DNA of 64,000 nt from Alphaproteobacteria bacterium (GCA_028285305.1 JANQPV010000011.1:38339-102338); one strand, 5' to 3'. Positions 16,625 through 26,743 are shown, counted from the stretch's first letter. The notes: generated by a model from the sequence alone, not told the origin. Made by a program: numbers and translations.

Positions 16625-17500
16625 TTACCGAGCCCTGAGCGCCAACGCCGGGTCGCCGTTTTCGTAAAGGCCGATCATCCCGCCGCCATGAGCTGTCCCA
16701 TCATGGGCGGCATAACCGAGAAGAGCTTGCACATGTCTTGGCAGGTCTCGGACTTTATCAATGGAGATATTGAGGAAGCTGTTTTCGACCGGGCGGATCC
16801 AACCTGCGCAATAGGAGATCGAAATAGCGCGTCGGCGCGCGCCGCTCGCGTTTGCACCGCCGTTGTGAATGAGATCACCGCGAAAGAGCACTGCATCTCC
16901 GCGATTCATCACGGCGCGTTGGCATTCCTGCGGTAAGGCTTGGCGATCTGCTTCCCAATTCCAACTCTGAGGAACAACATGCGTGGCGCCGTTTTCCAGT
17001 GTGAAGTCGTCAAGGGCAACAATGGCGTTCACCACCATGGGATGGGCGTCCCGGTGAAGGTGGGGCCAGGAATCGCTGTCCCGGTGAGGATATTGCGCCG
17101 GTTCGCCAGGTTGGAATTGGATAAGCTCTCCTGCATTGAGGCGGACGGAGGCGCCATTGGGGCCGATTGTTCTCTCCGCCCACGCCATCAGGTCCATATT
17201 ACCAATGAGGTCAGTGGACGCAGGCATCTTTTCAATGAGGCCATGAAGCCGGATCGTTTTGTGACCAAGAAAAGTATCGTAGAGATCGGAACCGCTCGTG
17301 GGCGCGCCCGCACCGGAATGTTGAGCCAGATATGTATCAATATCAGTATCAAGAGCGAATATCTCGACGTCGGACAGGAAGCCCTCCAAGATGGCGCCGC
17401 CGGCATCCAATGTCGCGGCGTCGATGGCGTCCCAATCATAGGGCCGCGAGAAGTGCGCCAACCCATCGGTTTCACTGTTTTCGGCCAGATTCGCGTTCAT
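16625..17500 (-). CDS. Phytanoyl-CoA dioxygenase family protein
   Basis: 291 aa from the ATG at 17500, chosen because GGGAG lies just upstream; the ORF track starts 33 bp earlier. Fe(II)/2-oxoglutarate oxygenase fold: the HxD of the iron triad is in QYPHRDSDSWPHLH, the distal His in GDLIHNGGANASG, and the following RRRAISISY provides the 2-oxoglutarate Arg. It hydroxylates an unknown substrate. It is divergent from a tetR gene across a 70-bp region containing matched palindromes, so TetR probably controls it. Confidence 0.9.
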   Translation of the reverse strand: MNANLAENSETDGLAHFSRPYDWDAIDAATLDAGGAILEGFLSDVEIFALDTDIDTYLAQHSGAGAPTSGSDLYDTFLGHKTIRLHGLIEKMPASTDLIGNMDLMAWAERTIGPNGASVRLNAGELIQFQPGEPAQYPHRDSDSWPHLHRDAHPMVVNAIVALDDFTLENGATHVVPQSWNWEADRQALPQECQRAVMNRGDAVLFRGDLIHNGGANASGARRRAISISYCAGWIRPVENSFLNISIDKVRDLPRHVQALLGYAAHDGTAHGGGMIGLYENGDPALALRAR

Positions 17501-17520
17501 TTTCTTCTCCCTCAAATCCT

Positions 17521-17560
17521 TGACATATAACAAACGTAATATAACATATGTTATGTGTCA
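17521..17560. promoter_or_regulatory. Operator region between dioxygenase and tetR genes
   Basis: A 40-bp inverted repeat: TGACATATAAC on the left and GTTATGTGTCA on the right (10 of 11 pairs match). The right part contains a perfect 14-bp palindrome ATAACATATGTTAT (17541-17554). It spans the centre of the 70-bp gap between the divergent starts, so a bound TetR dimer or pair of dimers could silence both genes. Confidence 0.75.
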
Positions 17561-17570
17561 AGGAGGTAAG

Positions 17571-18152
17571 ATGCCAAAGTCTGTCGATGTTGAAGAAAAA
17601 CGGGCCGAATTTGTCCGGGCGAGCTGGGACGTCATCGCCGCCGAAGGGTTCGAGGCGGCAACCATGCGCCGCGTCGCCAGCGAGGCCGGGTGCACAACTG
17701 GGTCGCTCACGCATTATTTTGCCGACCGCCGCTCGCTATTGATCGAAGCGCTTCGCAGTGCTCACTTCCAAGCAGGTGAGCGTATGGGCAAAGTGGCAGA
17801 AGAGGGATCCCCGTTTGAAAGACTGCACGCGGTGCTCTTAGAGTCGTTGCCGCTCGATTCCGTCCGCATGCGGGAGTGGAAAGTGTGGCTCGCCTTTTGG
17901 GGCGCCTCCATCAATGATCCGGCAATCGCATCGGAAGACGCAAAACGCTATGCGGAGTGGCGTGCTCTCCTGGAAAATCTACTGACGCCCCTATCACAAG
18001 ATCCAGAGCACGAGGCCGATCTGATCATCGCGCTGGTGGACGGGCTGGGAATAGGTCTCGCCAGAGCAGGGTTCGCAGGCGCTGCCCTTAAAAGGAAACA
18101 GTCCGAGTGCGAAGCAGCTCTCAATCGATATCTGGGAAAGTTCAACGACTAG
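17571..18152 (+). CDS. TetR-family transcriptional regulator
   Basis: 193 aa from the ATG at 17571, which has a strong GGAGG six bases upstream. The N-terminal helix-turn-helix reads AAEGFEAATMRRVASEAGCT then TGSLTHYFADRRSLLIEAL. The remaining ~130 residues are the helical ligand domain. It faces the phytanoyl-CoA dioxygenase-like gene and is followed after 9 bp by a small membrane protein gene, so dioxygenase, regulator and membrane protein probably form one regulated unit. Confidence 0.93.
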   Translation: MPKSVDVEEKRAEFVRASWDVIAAEGFEAATMRRVASEAGCTTGSLTHYFADRRSLLIEALRSAHFQAGERMGKVAEEGSPFERLHAVLLESLPLDSVRMREWKVWLAFWGASINDPAIASEDAKRYAEWRALLENLLTPLSQDPEHEADLIIALVDGLGIGLARAGFAGAALKRKQSECEAALNRYLGKFND

Positions 18153-18161
18153 GAAAAGACC

Positions 18162-18587
18162 ATGTCTCGAGCGCTTGCCGCCTGCATTACCGTCACCGAT
18201 GTTCTGTTCATGCTCTATTGGGCCGTGGTGTCCGTTGCTGCCATTGGCTTGATAGAACTACCGCCCAATATAATGTACGGAGACTATGCCAATCCGCGTG
18301 TTGTTGCCTGGAACTGGACGTTCTTTCCGCTGGACGTTGCTTTTTCGATCTTTGGGTTCATGGCCTTATCGGCCGCACGGCGCGGCGACCCGATTTGGCG
18401 CCCCTATGCGATCGTTTCTCTCGTCTTGACGATGACGGCCGGCGGCATGGCGGTGGCCTATTGGCTGTTTCTGCTCGAGTTCAATCCGAGTTGGTTTCTG
18501 CCCAATCTTCTTCTGCTCGTTTGGCCGCTCTTTTTCCTTGGCAAGCTCATGCGTGATGCGGCGCCCACTCCGGAAAGCCAAAATTGA
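18162..18587 (+). CDS. Four-helix membrane protein, possibly DUF5360/YvaD-like
   Basis: 141 aa with four hydrophobic segments (VLFMLYWAVVSVAAIGLI; WNWTFFPLDVAFSIFGFMAL; YAIVSLVLTMTAGGMAVAYW; PNLLLLVWPLFFLGKLM). The NWTFFPLDVAFS motif recalls DUF5360 proteins, which have no known function; this is from memory and tentative. It begins 9 bp after tetR, which suggests co-transcription and control by the same operator. Confidence 0.8.
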   Translation: MSRALAACITVTDVLFMLYWAVVSVAAIGLIELPPNIMYGDYANPRVVAWNWTFFPLDVAFSIFGFMALSAARRGDPIWRPYAIVSLVLTMTAGGMAVAYWLFLLEFNPSWFLPNLLLLVWPLFFLGKLMRDAAPTPESQN

Positions 18588-18642
18588 ACTCTGGTCATCG
18601 TGTTGGGTGTGCTAGACTAAAGCTGAATAATTGAGCTGACGG

Positions 18643-19272
18643 ATGAGATCGCGAACCGACATAGAGATGATACGCCTTCGTCCGGGCATGTATGTTGGTC
18701 CTTCAAGCGATGGCTTTGGAATCTACCAGCTCGTCTTCGAAGTTGTTGCCAACTCTATCGTCGAGTGTTGGCCTAATCTTTGTACACAGATCGAAGTAAA
18801 ATTAACTCAAGAAAACTCAATCGTCGTCCTGGATGACGGCCCCGGAATTGATGTCGAATTGCGAGATGCCAATCGAACTCACTTAGAGCGTTTGATGACC
18901 CAACTCATCCCCTCCAAAGACGTGGATCGGATGAGTATTCTGTTGGGTTTTCGTACCTTAGACAGCCTGGTCGTAACCAATGCTCTTTCTGAGAACTGCG
19001 AAGTAGAAACTCTGCGGAAGAAGCGGTGCTATTTTATCCGATACGAACGAGGAATTTGCACCGAGCCTCTCGTAGAAATCGACAGCGCCGACCGAGGGCC
19101 CGGGACGCGAGTTGAGTTCGTGCCCGACACGAAGATTTTCGCACGCGACTCCATTGAGTTGGATGTGTTGGGCCGACGGCTTCTTGAGTTCGCAAAACTT
19201 GGTACAGGAACTAAAGTAAAAGTGACAGACGCCAGAGGAAGCCGGATCTCGCAGACCATCATCAGCGTATGA
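18643..19272 (+). CDS. Orphan GyrB/ParE-like GHKL ATPase domain protein
   Basis: 209 aa that align, by eye, to just the N-terminal ATPase domain of GyrB/ParE. IRLRPGMYVGPSSDGFGIYQ matches the RKRPGMYIG start; LVFEVVANSIVE keeps the catalytic Glu and the Mg-binding Asn of box I; VVLDDGPGIDVE is the DxGxG box. LVVTNALSENCEVE, RYERG and PGTRVEFVPDTKIF also match in order. The ATP-lid glycines (normally HGVGxSVVNALS) are replaced by FRTLDSLVVTNALS, and the transducer, TOPRIM and DNA-cleavage parts are absent. Box II also has an extra acidic residue. Codons look more A/T-rich than neighbours. It may be a diverged paralogue with a binding role, or a decaying fragment, though the frame is intact. 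Confidence 0.8.
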   Translation: MRSRTDIEMIRLRPGMYVGPSSDGFGIYQLVFEVVANSIVECWPNLCTQIEVKLTQENSIVVLDDGPGIDVELRDANRTHLERLMTQLIPSKDVDRMSILLGFRTLDSLVVTNALSENCEVETLRKKRCYFIRYERGICTEPLVEIDSADRGPGTRVEFVPDTKIFARDSIELDVLGRRLLEFAKLGTGTKVKVTDARGSRISQTIISV

Positions 19273-19359
19273 TCCTTGGCTCTCAAAGGTTGTGTTTTTC
19301 GCGGATCATAGATTATCGGAAGTTTTCCGCACAATCACTTGAGATGGAAAAGGCAGCAT

Positions 19360-20709
19360 TCACGCAGCTACCTTCTCCAGCGCTTCCACGATATCGCCGA
19401 CCACTTTGTGGACCAGGTCTTGGTCTTCGCCTTCGGCCATCACGCGGATGAGCGGTTCGGTTCCCGACTTGCGGATAACTAAGCGGCCGGCCTTGCCGAG
19501 GCTGGTTTCGCCGGACCTGATTGCGCTTTGAACGTCCTGATGCTCTAAGGGCGAGCCTTCTGAATACCGAACATTCCGCAAAATCTGTGGATAAGGATCG
19601 AACAGGGAGCAAACCTCGCTGACGGGCTTACCGCTTTCTTGAACGCAGGCGAGGACTTGCAAGGCAGCAATGAGACCATCCCCTGTCGTCGTAAAGTCGC
19701 TGAGGACAATGTGCCCGGATTGTTCGCCGCCCACATTAAAGCCTTCTTTGCGCATCGCCTCGACGACGTAGCGATCCCCCACTTTTGTTCGGCGTAACGT
19801 GAGGCCAAGGCTCGCAACAAATTGCTCAAGACCCAAATTGGACATGACGGTTGCGACAATTCCGTTGGCGGCAAGACGATGTTCACTGGACCACGACTTG
19901 GCGATCATCGCCATGAGTTGATCGCCGTCAACGATCTTTCCGTGCTCGTCGACGACAATGACCCGGTCGGCATCCCCGTCAAGAGCGATCCCAATATCGG
20001 CCTTCTCGGAGCGGACGGTTTCGCACAGGAGGTCGGGCGCGGTCGAGCCGCAATCCTTGTTGATATTGAATCCGTCCGGGGACACACCGATTGAGACAAC
20101 ATCGGCGCCCAGCTCCCAGAGAGCCGTTGGAGCCACCTTATAGGACGCACCATTGGCACAGTCGATGACGATCTTGAGACCTTCCAGCGTGCGCCGTTTG
20201 GGAAATGTGGCTTTGACGAATTCGATATAGCGCGCTTGAGAGTCGTCGATCCGCTTGGCCCGGCCGATTGCATCAGGTGCGGCGAGCCCTTCTTCAAGGC
20301 CATTGACCATGAGACTTTCGATTTCGAGCTCCACGTCATCGGATAGCTTGTAGCCATCCGGTCCGAACAGCTTGATACCGTTGTCGTGGTACGCGTTGTG
20401 GGAGGCGGAAATCATAACGCCCAAATCGGCTCTCAGAGAGCGCGTTAGCATGGCCACCGCCGGCGTGGGCAAGGGACCAAACTGGAACACATCCATACCG
20501 GTCGCGGTGAAGCCCGAGACCAGCGCCGACTCGATCATGTAGCCCGACAGACGGGTGTCTTTGCCGATCACCACCCTGTGGCGATGATGCCCCCTCCGAA
20601 AGATACGCCCCGCCGCCATGCCGACCCTCAACGCGATTTCAGCCGTCATGGGAAATGAATTGGCTTTGCCTCGGATTCCATCCGTTCCGAAGAAATTTTT
20701 CGCCGACAT
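19360..20709 (-). CDS. glmM: Phosphoglucosamine mutase
   Basis: 449 aa from the ATG at 20709 (GGAGG upstream); the ORF track adds 25 spurious residues. It converts glucosamine-6-P to glucosamine-1-P for UDP-GlcNAc, feeding peptidoglycan and lipopolysaccharide. [17 protein letters not shown] is the standard start, [15 protein letters not shown] holds the phosphorylated Ser, LDGDADR binds magnesium and [20 protein letters not shown] is the phosphate-binding tail. It follows folP and ftsH in the order conserved in proteobacteria. Confidence 0.97.
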   Translation of the reverse strand: MSAKNFFGTDGIRGKANSFPMTAEIALRVGMAAGRIFRRGHHRHRVVIGKDTRLSGYMIESALVSGFTATGMDVFQFGPLPTPAVAMLTRSLRADLGVMISASHNAYHDNGIKLFGPDGYKLSDDVELEIESLMVNGLEEGLAAPDAIGRAKRIDDSQARYIEFVKATFPKRRTLEGLKIVIDCANGASYKVAPTALWELGADVVSIGVSPDGFNINKDCGSTAPDLLCETVRSEKADIGIALDGDADRVIVVDEHGKIVDGDQLMAMIAKSWSSEHRLAANGIVATVMSNLGLEQFVASLGLTLRRTKVGDRYVVEAMRKEGFNVGGEQSGHIVLSDFTTTGDGLIAALQVLACVQESGKPVSEVCSLFDPYPQILRNVRYSEGSPLEHQDVQSAIRSGETSLGKAGRLVIRKSGTEPLIRVMAEGEDQDLVHKVVGDIVEALEKVAA

Positions 20710-20796
20710 TCGTGCCCTCCGTCCCTCTAGCCCTCGAAGATCCATCGAAAAGAAATCGGATAGTGGTCCAAAACTATACACCAATATGCCAAATCT

Positions 20797-21885
20797 TCAT
20801 TGCGGATATTGTAAACCGCTGGCCCGAGACGTGGCCGATAGAAGCGCAAAAAACTGACGCGTTTCCGCCACGTCATGGACGCGCACCAGCTCAATCCCTT
20901 GGGCGAACCCCGCCGCGGCAGCCGCAAGCGAGCCGCCTGTGCGTGTGTTGGGAGCACCGTCCCGGTCGAGTTTGCCGATGTAGCTTTTGCGGGAAGCACC
21001 CAACAGAATCGGATAGCCCAGTCCATGGAAGAGGGCGAGATTGCCGATCAGCGCAAGATTGTCCTCGGTGGTTTTCCCAAAGCCGATGCCTGGATCGATG
21101 ATGATGTTTTCCGGCTCTATCCCGGCCTGCAGGCACGCGTCGACGCGGGATTGCAGCTCGTCATAGACATCCAAAACCGTGTTGAGATAGAGCGCATTGT
21201 CCTGCATGTTTGCGGGCGTGCCACGACTATGCATGAGGACGACCGGCCGTTTTGATCGGGCTGCGACGGCCAAGGCATTGGGATCATACGCAAGGGCGGA
21301 TACATCGTTGATCATGGTCGCGCCCAGATCGAGTGCCGCCGACATGACGTCGGCTTTTCGCGTATCCACAGAAATATTCTGAAGTCCCGCCGCGGCAGCG
21401 CCCTTTATTGCGTCCGACACCCGGTCGAGCTCTTCCTCCACGGACACGATTTGCGCGCCGGGCCGGGTGGATTCTCCCCCAATGTCGATGATCACGGCCC
21501 CCTCAGACTGCATCTCCAAAGCGCGTTGAACGGCTTCGCTGGGATCTGCATAGGCACCGCCATCAGAGAACGAGTCGGGCGTTACATTCAAAATGCCCAT
21601 GAGAGCGGGCACGCCCGGGCGCAGAAGCGGTGAAATCGATGTGTGGGGTCGCTGCGTCAATGCCTCGACTGCGTCCACTCCGATGAGTGTCTGCAGATTG
21701 GTCTTTGTTCCAACACGTATCGTGCGGACCGAAGGCGGCTCGCCGCTCGATCGTTTGATGATCTGCAGGTGCGTGAAACAGATCGGCCCACCCTTTAGGG
21801 GCAGGGCAAACTCTTGCGCAATCAGATCCTCGCCGGTAGGGCCGTGGACGAACCCCAGTGGGCGGAAATAGACGGTCTCGGTCAT
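20797..21885 (-). CDS. folP: Dihydropteroate synthase
   Basis: 362 aa. It joins 6-hydroxymethyl-dihydropterin diphosphate to p-aminobenzoate; it is the sulfonamide target. ALMGILNVTPDSFSDGGAYA (from about residue 92), GGESTRPGA, IDPGIGFGKT and GASRKSYIGKLD are the pterin and pABA site motifs. The N-terminus carries ~90 extra residues (MTETVYFRPLGFVHG...) relative to enzymes of ~280 aa such as E. coli FolP; such extensions are seen in alphaproteobacteria. It lies 87 bp upstream of glmM in the same direction and is probably co-transcribed. Confidence 0.96.
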   Translation of the reverse strand: MTETVYFRPLGFVHGPTGEDLIAQEFALPLKGGPICFTHLQIIKRSSGEPPSVRTIRVGTKTNLQTLIGVDAVEALTQRPHTSISPLLRPGVPALMGILNVTPDSFSDGGAYADPSEAVQRALEMQSEGAVIIDIGGESTRPGAQIVSVEEELDRVSDAIKGAAAAGLQNISVDTRKADVMSAALDLGATMINDVSALAYDPNALAVAARSKRPVVLMHSRGTPANMQDNALYLNTVLDVYDELQSRVDACLQAGIEPENIIIDPGIGFGKTTEDNLALIGNLALFHGLGYPILLGASRKSYIGKLDRDGAPNTRTGGSLAAAAAGFAQGIELVRVHDVAETRQFFALLSATSRASGLQYPQ

Positions 21886-21995
21886 CGCTCAAAAGATAGA
21901 CTAGAATGAGCGAGGTAAACCCCCGCGTCACCGAGCGTGACAGATAGCAAAGCTTGACGCGGAGATCAAAGCTCCCGCTGCGGAAGGGGAGAGGC

Positions 21996-23915
21996 CTATC
22001 CGCCGGGCTGGGGTTCCGGATCCATTCCGCCGAAGCCACCGCCGCCGGAAGAGGTGCCGGCGATGGGAACAGAAGAACTCGGCGTATCGTCCGTGGGCAT
22101 GTCGTCATCTTGCTCACGCACTGGCTGCTTGCCTTCAAGCAGGTCGCTCACCTCTTCACCCGAAAGGGTCTCGTACTCCAGAAGGCCCTTTGCGATGATA
22201 TGCAACTCATCGATGTGATCGGTCAGGATCTGCTTCGCGGTTGCCTCGGCCTCGTCGATCAACTCGCGCACTTCCTCGTCGATGAGCTCTGCCGTTGCCT
22301 GCGACATGTTCGTCTGCTGAGTAACGGAGTGCCCTAGGAACACCTCTTGTTCGTTGCTTGAGTAGCGCACGCGGCCAAGTTTTTCGGACATGCCCCACTC
22401 GGTAATCATCGCCCGCGCCATGGCGGTTGCCTGCTGAATATCGCCGGTCGCACCATTGGTAACATTGTCTGGACCGGATATCAAAATCTCAGCTTCCCGT
22501 CCGCCGAACATGGAAGCGAGCCGAGAAACGCAATACTGCCGCGTATAGCTTAGGCGGTCGCCTTCCGGTAGATTCATGGTCAGTCCCAGCGCCCTGCCGC
22601 GCGGGATAATGGTCACCTTATGCAGAGGATCGTGCTGGGGCATGTGCAGTCCGACGAGGGCATGTCCTGCCTCGTGATAAGCCGTGTTTTTCTTTTCCTC
22701 TTCCGACATAACCATAGAGCGGCGTTCTGCGCCCATTAAGACCTTGTCTTTGGCGTCTTCGAACTCCGACATCGTGACAAGGCGTCGGCCGCGGCGCGCC
22801 GCAAGAAGAGCGGCTTCATTCACAAGGTTGGCGAGATCCGCACCGGAAAAGCCAGGAGTGCCTCGTGCGATAATCTTTGGCTTCACATCAGGCGCGATCG
22901 GGACCTTGCGCATATGGACCTTGAGAATCTTTTCCCGGCCCAGAATATCCGGGTTCGGAACAACGACCTCGCGGTCAAATCGACCGGGACGAAGAAGAGC
23001 AGGGTCAAGCACATCCGGTCGGTTGGTGGCCGCGATGAGGATCACGCCCTCATTGGACTCAAATCCGTCCATCTCCACCAGCAACTGGTTGAGCGTCTGC
23101 TCGCGCTCGTCGTTTCCGCCGCCAAGGCCCGCACCGCGATGGCGGCCAACGGCATCGATCTCGTCGATGAAAATTATGCAGGGCGCGTTCTTTTTGGCCT
23201 GTTCGAACATGTCCCGGACCCGGCTCGCCCCAACGCCCACGAACATTTCAACAAAGTCGGACCCTGAAATCGTGAAGAACGGCACATTCGCTTCGCCCGC
23301 AATGGCGCGTGCCAAAAGGGTTTTGCCTGTCCCCGGAGGGCCCACGAGCAACGCGCCTTTGGGTATCTTTCCGCCCAGGCGCTGGAACTTCATCGGATCT
23401 TTCAAGAACTCAACGATTTCTTGCAGCTCTTCTTTGGCTTCATCGATGCCGGCCACATCTTCAAATGTCACGCGGCCTTGCCGTTCGGTGAGCAGTTTGG
23501 CTTTGGATTTGCCGAAGCCCATGGCCTTGCCACCGCCTGACTGCATCTGCCGCATGAAAAAGATCCACACCGCGATGAGGAGCAGCATGGGGAACCACGA
23601 GACCAACAGGTTAAAGAGGGGAGGCACTTCTTCCTTGTCGGGGTGCCCTTCATATTGAATGCCCGAAGCGAGGATCCGCTCGACCGCCTGAGTGTCCCCG
23701 CCGGTGTAGGTTTGGAAGGACTTTCCATCGGTGTACTTGCCGGTCAGTTTGTCGCCCCGTTTTTCGACTTCTCTTATGTTGCCGTTGTCGAGTTCTTGCA
23801 CAAACGTCGAGTAGTCAATCGTTTCAACGCGCGCGTTGTGCGCAGATCCTTGAAAGAGCTGAAACAGCATCACCAGCAGGATCAAAATAATCGCCCAAAG
23901 CGCCATATTTCTCAT
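21996..23915 (-). CDS. ftsH: ATP-dependent zinc metalloprotease FtsH
   Basis: 639 aa, a hexameric inner-membrane AAA+ protease that degrades membrane and regulatory proteins. Two membrane segments (residues ~4-22 and ~105-123) flank a small periplasmic domain. Then Walker [11 protein letters not shown], Walker [12 protein letters not shown], second region of homology [20 protein letters not shown] and the zinc site HEAGHALVG. The tail is Gly/Pro-rich ([20 protein letters not shown]). The 200-bp gap upstream, before tilS, may hold its own promoter. Confidence 0.97.
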   Translation of the reverse strand: MRNMALWAIILILLVMLFQLFQGSAHNARVETIDYSTFVQELDNGNIREVEKRGDKLTGKYTDGKSFQTYTGGDTQAVERILASGIQYEGHPDKEEVPPLFNLLVSWFPMLLLIAVWIFFMRQMQSGGGKAMGFGKSKAKLLTERQGRVTFEDVAGIDEAKEELQEIVEFLKDPMKFQRLGGKIPKGALLVGPPGTGKTLLARAIAGEANVPFFTISGSDFVEMFVGVGASRVRDMFEQAKKNAPCIIFIDEIDAVGRHRGAGLGGGNDEREQTLNQLLVEMDGFESNEGVILIAATNRPDVLDPALLRPGRFDREVVVPNPDILGREKILKVHMRKVPIAPDVKPKIIARGTPGFSGADLANLVNEAALLAARRGRRLVTMSEFEDAKDKVLMGAERRSMVMSEEEKKNTAYHEAGHALVGLHMPQHDPLHKVTIIPRGRALGLTMNLPEGDRLSYTRQYCVSRLASMFGGREAEILISGPDNVTNGATGDIQQATAMARAMITEWGMSEKLGRVRYSSNEQEVFLGHSVTQQTNMSQATAELIDEEVRELIDEAEATAKQILTDHIDELHIIAKGLLEYETLSGEEVSDLLEGKQPVREQDDDMPTDDTPSSSVPIAGTSSGGGGFGGMDPEPQPGG

Positions 23916-24115
23916 GATATTCTATTACTCTCAGTTTGGCGGACAGAATCGCCGGGGTGGATATCAGGCTCAGCCTGAGACTGTAAGATAAGAGGGTAAC
24001 CCTCCGATTACCAGGCCCTGACGAGCAGTGTCCAGGCCGGACTGCTAACGGTGTTGCAAGCCGCGGTTAATGAACGATGTATGCCCTAATTGTACGTGCC
24101 AGGGTCCTCTAGCGA

Positions 24116-25528
24116 TCATGATTCATTCACGTTCCCTTTGAACGTGGCGGACAGGCGTAATTGCGCGAGCGCACGGCCCTTGTCCAAGCGGCTCGAATCC
24201 AGGGGAATTGGCCCAGGACTCAAATAGGGAACGATCAGGAGCCGACCGTCAGCGAAAAGGCCAGCTAGGCTCTTGCGCACCCGCTTTGGCAGGTCATCCC
24301 ACATTTTGCGCATATCTTCAGAGAGCTGGCCATCTTTGCAAAGGGCGTCGATAACCTGAGCATGATCTCCCAAAAATGTGATCTCAAACGCTTGGGGAGG
24401 AGCGCTTTTGCGGCCGGAGAGTTCCAGCACAAACCGATTGTCCCAAAAGACGCGTTCGCCCACGCGGATGGAAAGGGAGGCTGGGCCGGAATAGTCTGGG
24501 CGGCCCGAGCGCCGATATTCTCGCGAAATCAAGAGCCGGTCCGAACCCTTGCTTTGGGAGATCTCACATTCGCTGAGGGTCATGAGAGTTTCGGGCGCTC
24601 CCGGTTGTTGGCGATTGATGAGATCAAGAAGGCGGGCGAGGCTCTCCCGGCTGGGTCCGTACGTGCGTCCACCGATCAACATCAGGAGTTTGCCGAGCGC
24701 CCGGAGCGCGAGGTCGTCAGGGACCGACTGCAAGGCGCGGCGGTCTACGAGCGCGTAGCCGGCCGGATGGATTTCGACATTTTCTTCCGTAAAGGCACGA
24801 GACTGTTCATCCAAGTTCGCCCGGGCCAAGTTCAAATGGGCAGCCGAGCGCGCAATTTTGTGCGGTTCGAGGCCGGCCTTCCCAAGAGAAGCGAGCACTT
24901 TGCGAATTCGCACACGTTCAAACGATTGGTTTGCATTGCTTGGATCTTCAATCCAGTCTTGACCGCACCCCTCAAGCTCATGCCGGAGTTCAGCCCGCGA
25001 AAAGGCGAGTAAGGGGCGACACAGTCTGATCTCGCCAAACCTAGGGTCCATGTTCGGGAGCGATGTGATCTCACCCATGGCGGATAGTCCGTCCAACCCG
25101 CTTCCTCGCGCCAATCTCATGAGAAAGGTCTCGGCCTGATCATTGAGCGTGTGGCCGGTCAGCACACTTCGAAATCCATGGGTCATGCAGAATTCTCCGA
25201 TGACCTCGTAACGGGCCGCGCGCGCTGCAGACTGAATATCGCGTTCTTTGGACAGATGATCAATGCACAGCGTATGGTGGTCGAGACCAAGCCGCTGCGA
25301 CCACGCCTTTACTTGGGTGGCTTCGCCAGCCGCTTCGGGCCTAAGGCCGTGATCCACCGTCACAACTGTAGGCCGGGGCTCGATGGGTGAGGCGGCTGCC
25401 AATCGCAGCAGCGCGGTGCTGTCGGAGCCTCCGGAAACAGCTAGAAGGAGAGGCGAGGGAGGGGCGAGCCGCTGCAACGTTTCATCGAACCGTTCCTGCA
25501 GGGGATTCTCGTGGACAACGGAGCTCAC
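24116..25528 (-). CDS. tilS: tRNA(Ile)-lysidine synthetase
   Basis: 470 aa. It modifies C34 of the CAU-anticodon tRNA-Ile to lysidine so that it reads AUA; essential. The N-terminal PP-loop is LLLAVSGGSDSTALLRLA, followed by VDHGLRPEA and GHTLNDQAETFLMRLARGSG. The C-terminal half is the variable tRNA-binding part. It sits between cpoB (18 bp upstream on the minus strand) and ftsH, the conserved tol-pal to ftsH order. Confidence 0.95.
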   Translation of the reverse strand: MSSVVHENPLQERFDETLQRLAPPSPLLLAVSGGSDSTALLRLAAASPIEPRPTVVTVDHGLRPEAAGEATQVKAWSQRLGLDHHTLCIDHLSKERDIQSAARAARYEVIGEFCMTHGFRSVLTGHTLNDQAETFLMRLARGSGLDGLSAMGEITSLPNMDPRFGEIRLCRPLLAFSRAELRHELEGCGQDWIEDPSNANQSFERVRIRKVLASLGKAGLEPHKIARSAAHLNLARANLDEQSRAFTEENVEIHPAGYALVDRRALQSVPDDLALRALGKLLMLIGGRTYGPSRESLARLLDLINRQQPGAPETLMTLSECEISQSKGSDRLLISREYRRSGRPDYSGPASLSIRVGERVFWDNRFVLELSGRKSAPPQAFEITFLGDHAQVIDALCKDGQLSEDMRKMWDDLPKRVRKSLAGLFADGRLLIVPYLSPGPIPLDSSRLDKGRALAQLRLSATFKGNVNES

Positions 25529-25546
25529 ATATTTCCGAGCAAGCCG

Positions 25547-26596
25547 CTAGCAGCCCGCTTTGCTTCTCTCAACTTCCAAACGTCGGGCGATGACACCGGA
25601 CGCGTCCGGAAAGCGCGTCGACATCTCTTTGAATGAATTACATGCCGCCTTTGTTTCTCCGAGGGCGGAGAGAGACATGCCAAGTTTCAAGAGGGAGTCT
25701 GGTGCTTTGTCGCTCTTGGGATGATCCGACAGAACCTTGGCAAACGCTTGTCCGGATTCCCGGAACGACCCTTGCGCATAAAAGGATTCACCCAGCCAAT
25801 ATTGCGCGGCCCCCGCAAGTTCGTCATCGCCATGCTCAGTGATAAACTTTTCGAGCGCTTGCTGGGCGCCGGCAAAATCCTGTTGCAGGATCTTGTTCCT
25901 GGCGTGGCTATAGAGTTCAGCGGACGTCCCCGGCAGTTGATCCGCAGAAAGCGTTCCCAGAGATTGCGGTCCCGAACCCGGCGTTGATTGGGTAACCGTA
26001 GAATTCTCTACGCGTCTGCCAACTTCGACTTGCTCAGCTTGTCCCAGGCCTTGAACGGTTGGCACGGTCTGTGGGTCCACCTGGTTTCCGATTTGCGAAG
26101 GTGTGACCGATTGTGTGACTTCGGCTGACGAAGACGCCGACGGACCTGAGCCGCCCGTCGTTTGCGGCACATACGTACCGCCCGCACCCGACAACGAAAG
26201 TCCCAGCTTTTGTTCAATGGCTTGTAATCGGAATTCCAAATCACCCGACATGTTTTCTTGTTGCTGCTTCAGTTGCTCGGCCGTGAACCGGAGTTGTTCA
26301 AGTTCGCCGTTCATCTCACGGATGATCGTCTCGAGTTCATCAATTCGGACCGAATATTGCGCCGGATCCACCGTCGCATCCGAGCTTCCCCGTTTTGAAG
26401 ATCTGCGTTGCTGCGAATAAACTTCGCGCTCCACATCCTTCAGTGAGCGTTCCATTTTTTTGAGATCGTCCGAAAGCTCATCGATTTCGCGCGCCAGGCC
26501 GCTGTTTGATTGCTGAGCAAATGAGGGAGCGTGCGCAAATAGGAATGAGAGCACCGCGAGAAGAGTGATATATGAGGACTTGCCGGGTTTTCGCAT
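25547..26596 (-). CDS. cpoB: Tol-Pal system protein CpoB/YbgF
   Basis: 349 aa periplasmic protein linking Tol-Pal activity to peptidoglycan synthesis during division. Signal peptide MRKPGKSSYITLLAVLSFLF, cleaved near SFA. Residues ~30-130 form a coiled coil (ELSDDLKKMERSLKDVEREV; ELETIIREMNGELEQLRFTA). A Gly/Ser/Thr-rich linker follows, then C-terminal TPRs (ELYSHARNKILQQDFAGAQQ; AAQYWLGESFYAQGSFRESG; SLLKLGMSLSALGETKAACN). It follows pal in the standard order, but with ~200 bp and a hairpin between. Confidence 0.94.
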   Translation of the reverse strand: MRKPGKSSYITLLAVLSFLFAHAPSFAQQSNSGLAREIDELSDDLKKMERSLKDVEREVYSQQRRSSKRGSSDATVDPAQYSVRIDELETIIREMNGELEQLRFTAEQLKQQQENMSGDLEFRLQAIEQKLGLSLSGAGGTYVPQTTGGSGPSASSSAEVTQSVTPSQIGNQVDPQTVPTVQGLGQAEQVEVGRRVENSTVTQSTPGSGPQSLGTLSADQLPGTSAELYSHARNKILQQDFAGAQQALEKFITEHGDDELAGAAQYWLGESFYAQGSFRESGQAFAKVLSDHPKSDKAPDSLLKLGMSLSALGETKAACNSFKEMSTRFPDASGVIARRLEVERSKAGC

Positions 26597-26743
26597 GCCA
26601 ACGTCCGTTTACTACTTGTCTGCCACCAGAATCGACCGTTCTTTTCTCAAAAGACGCACACAACCTGATGGGCGCTTACCATAGCCTGTTTTCACAGAAA
26701 AACAGGCCCAAAATACGGCATCAACTCTAAAGAAGAATTGAAA

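Noticed and set aside
22684-23658. 324-aa plus-strand ORF
   Set aside because: Antisense to the AAA domain of ftsH; the codon pattern reflects the real gene on the other strand.
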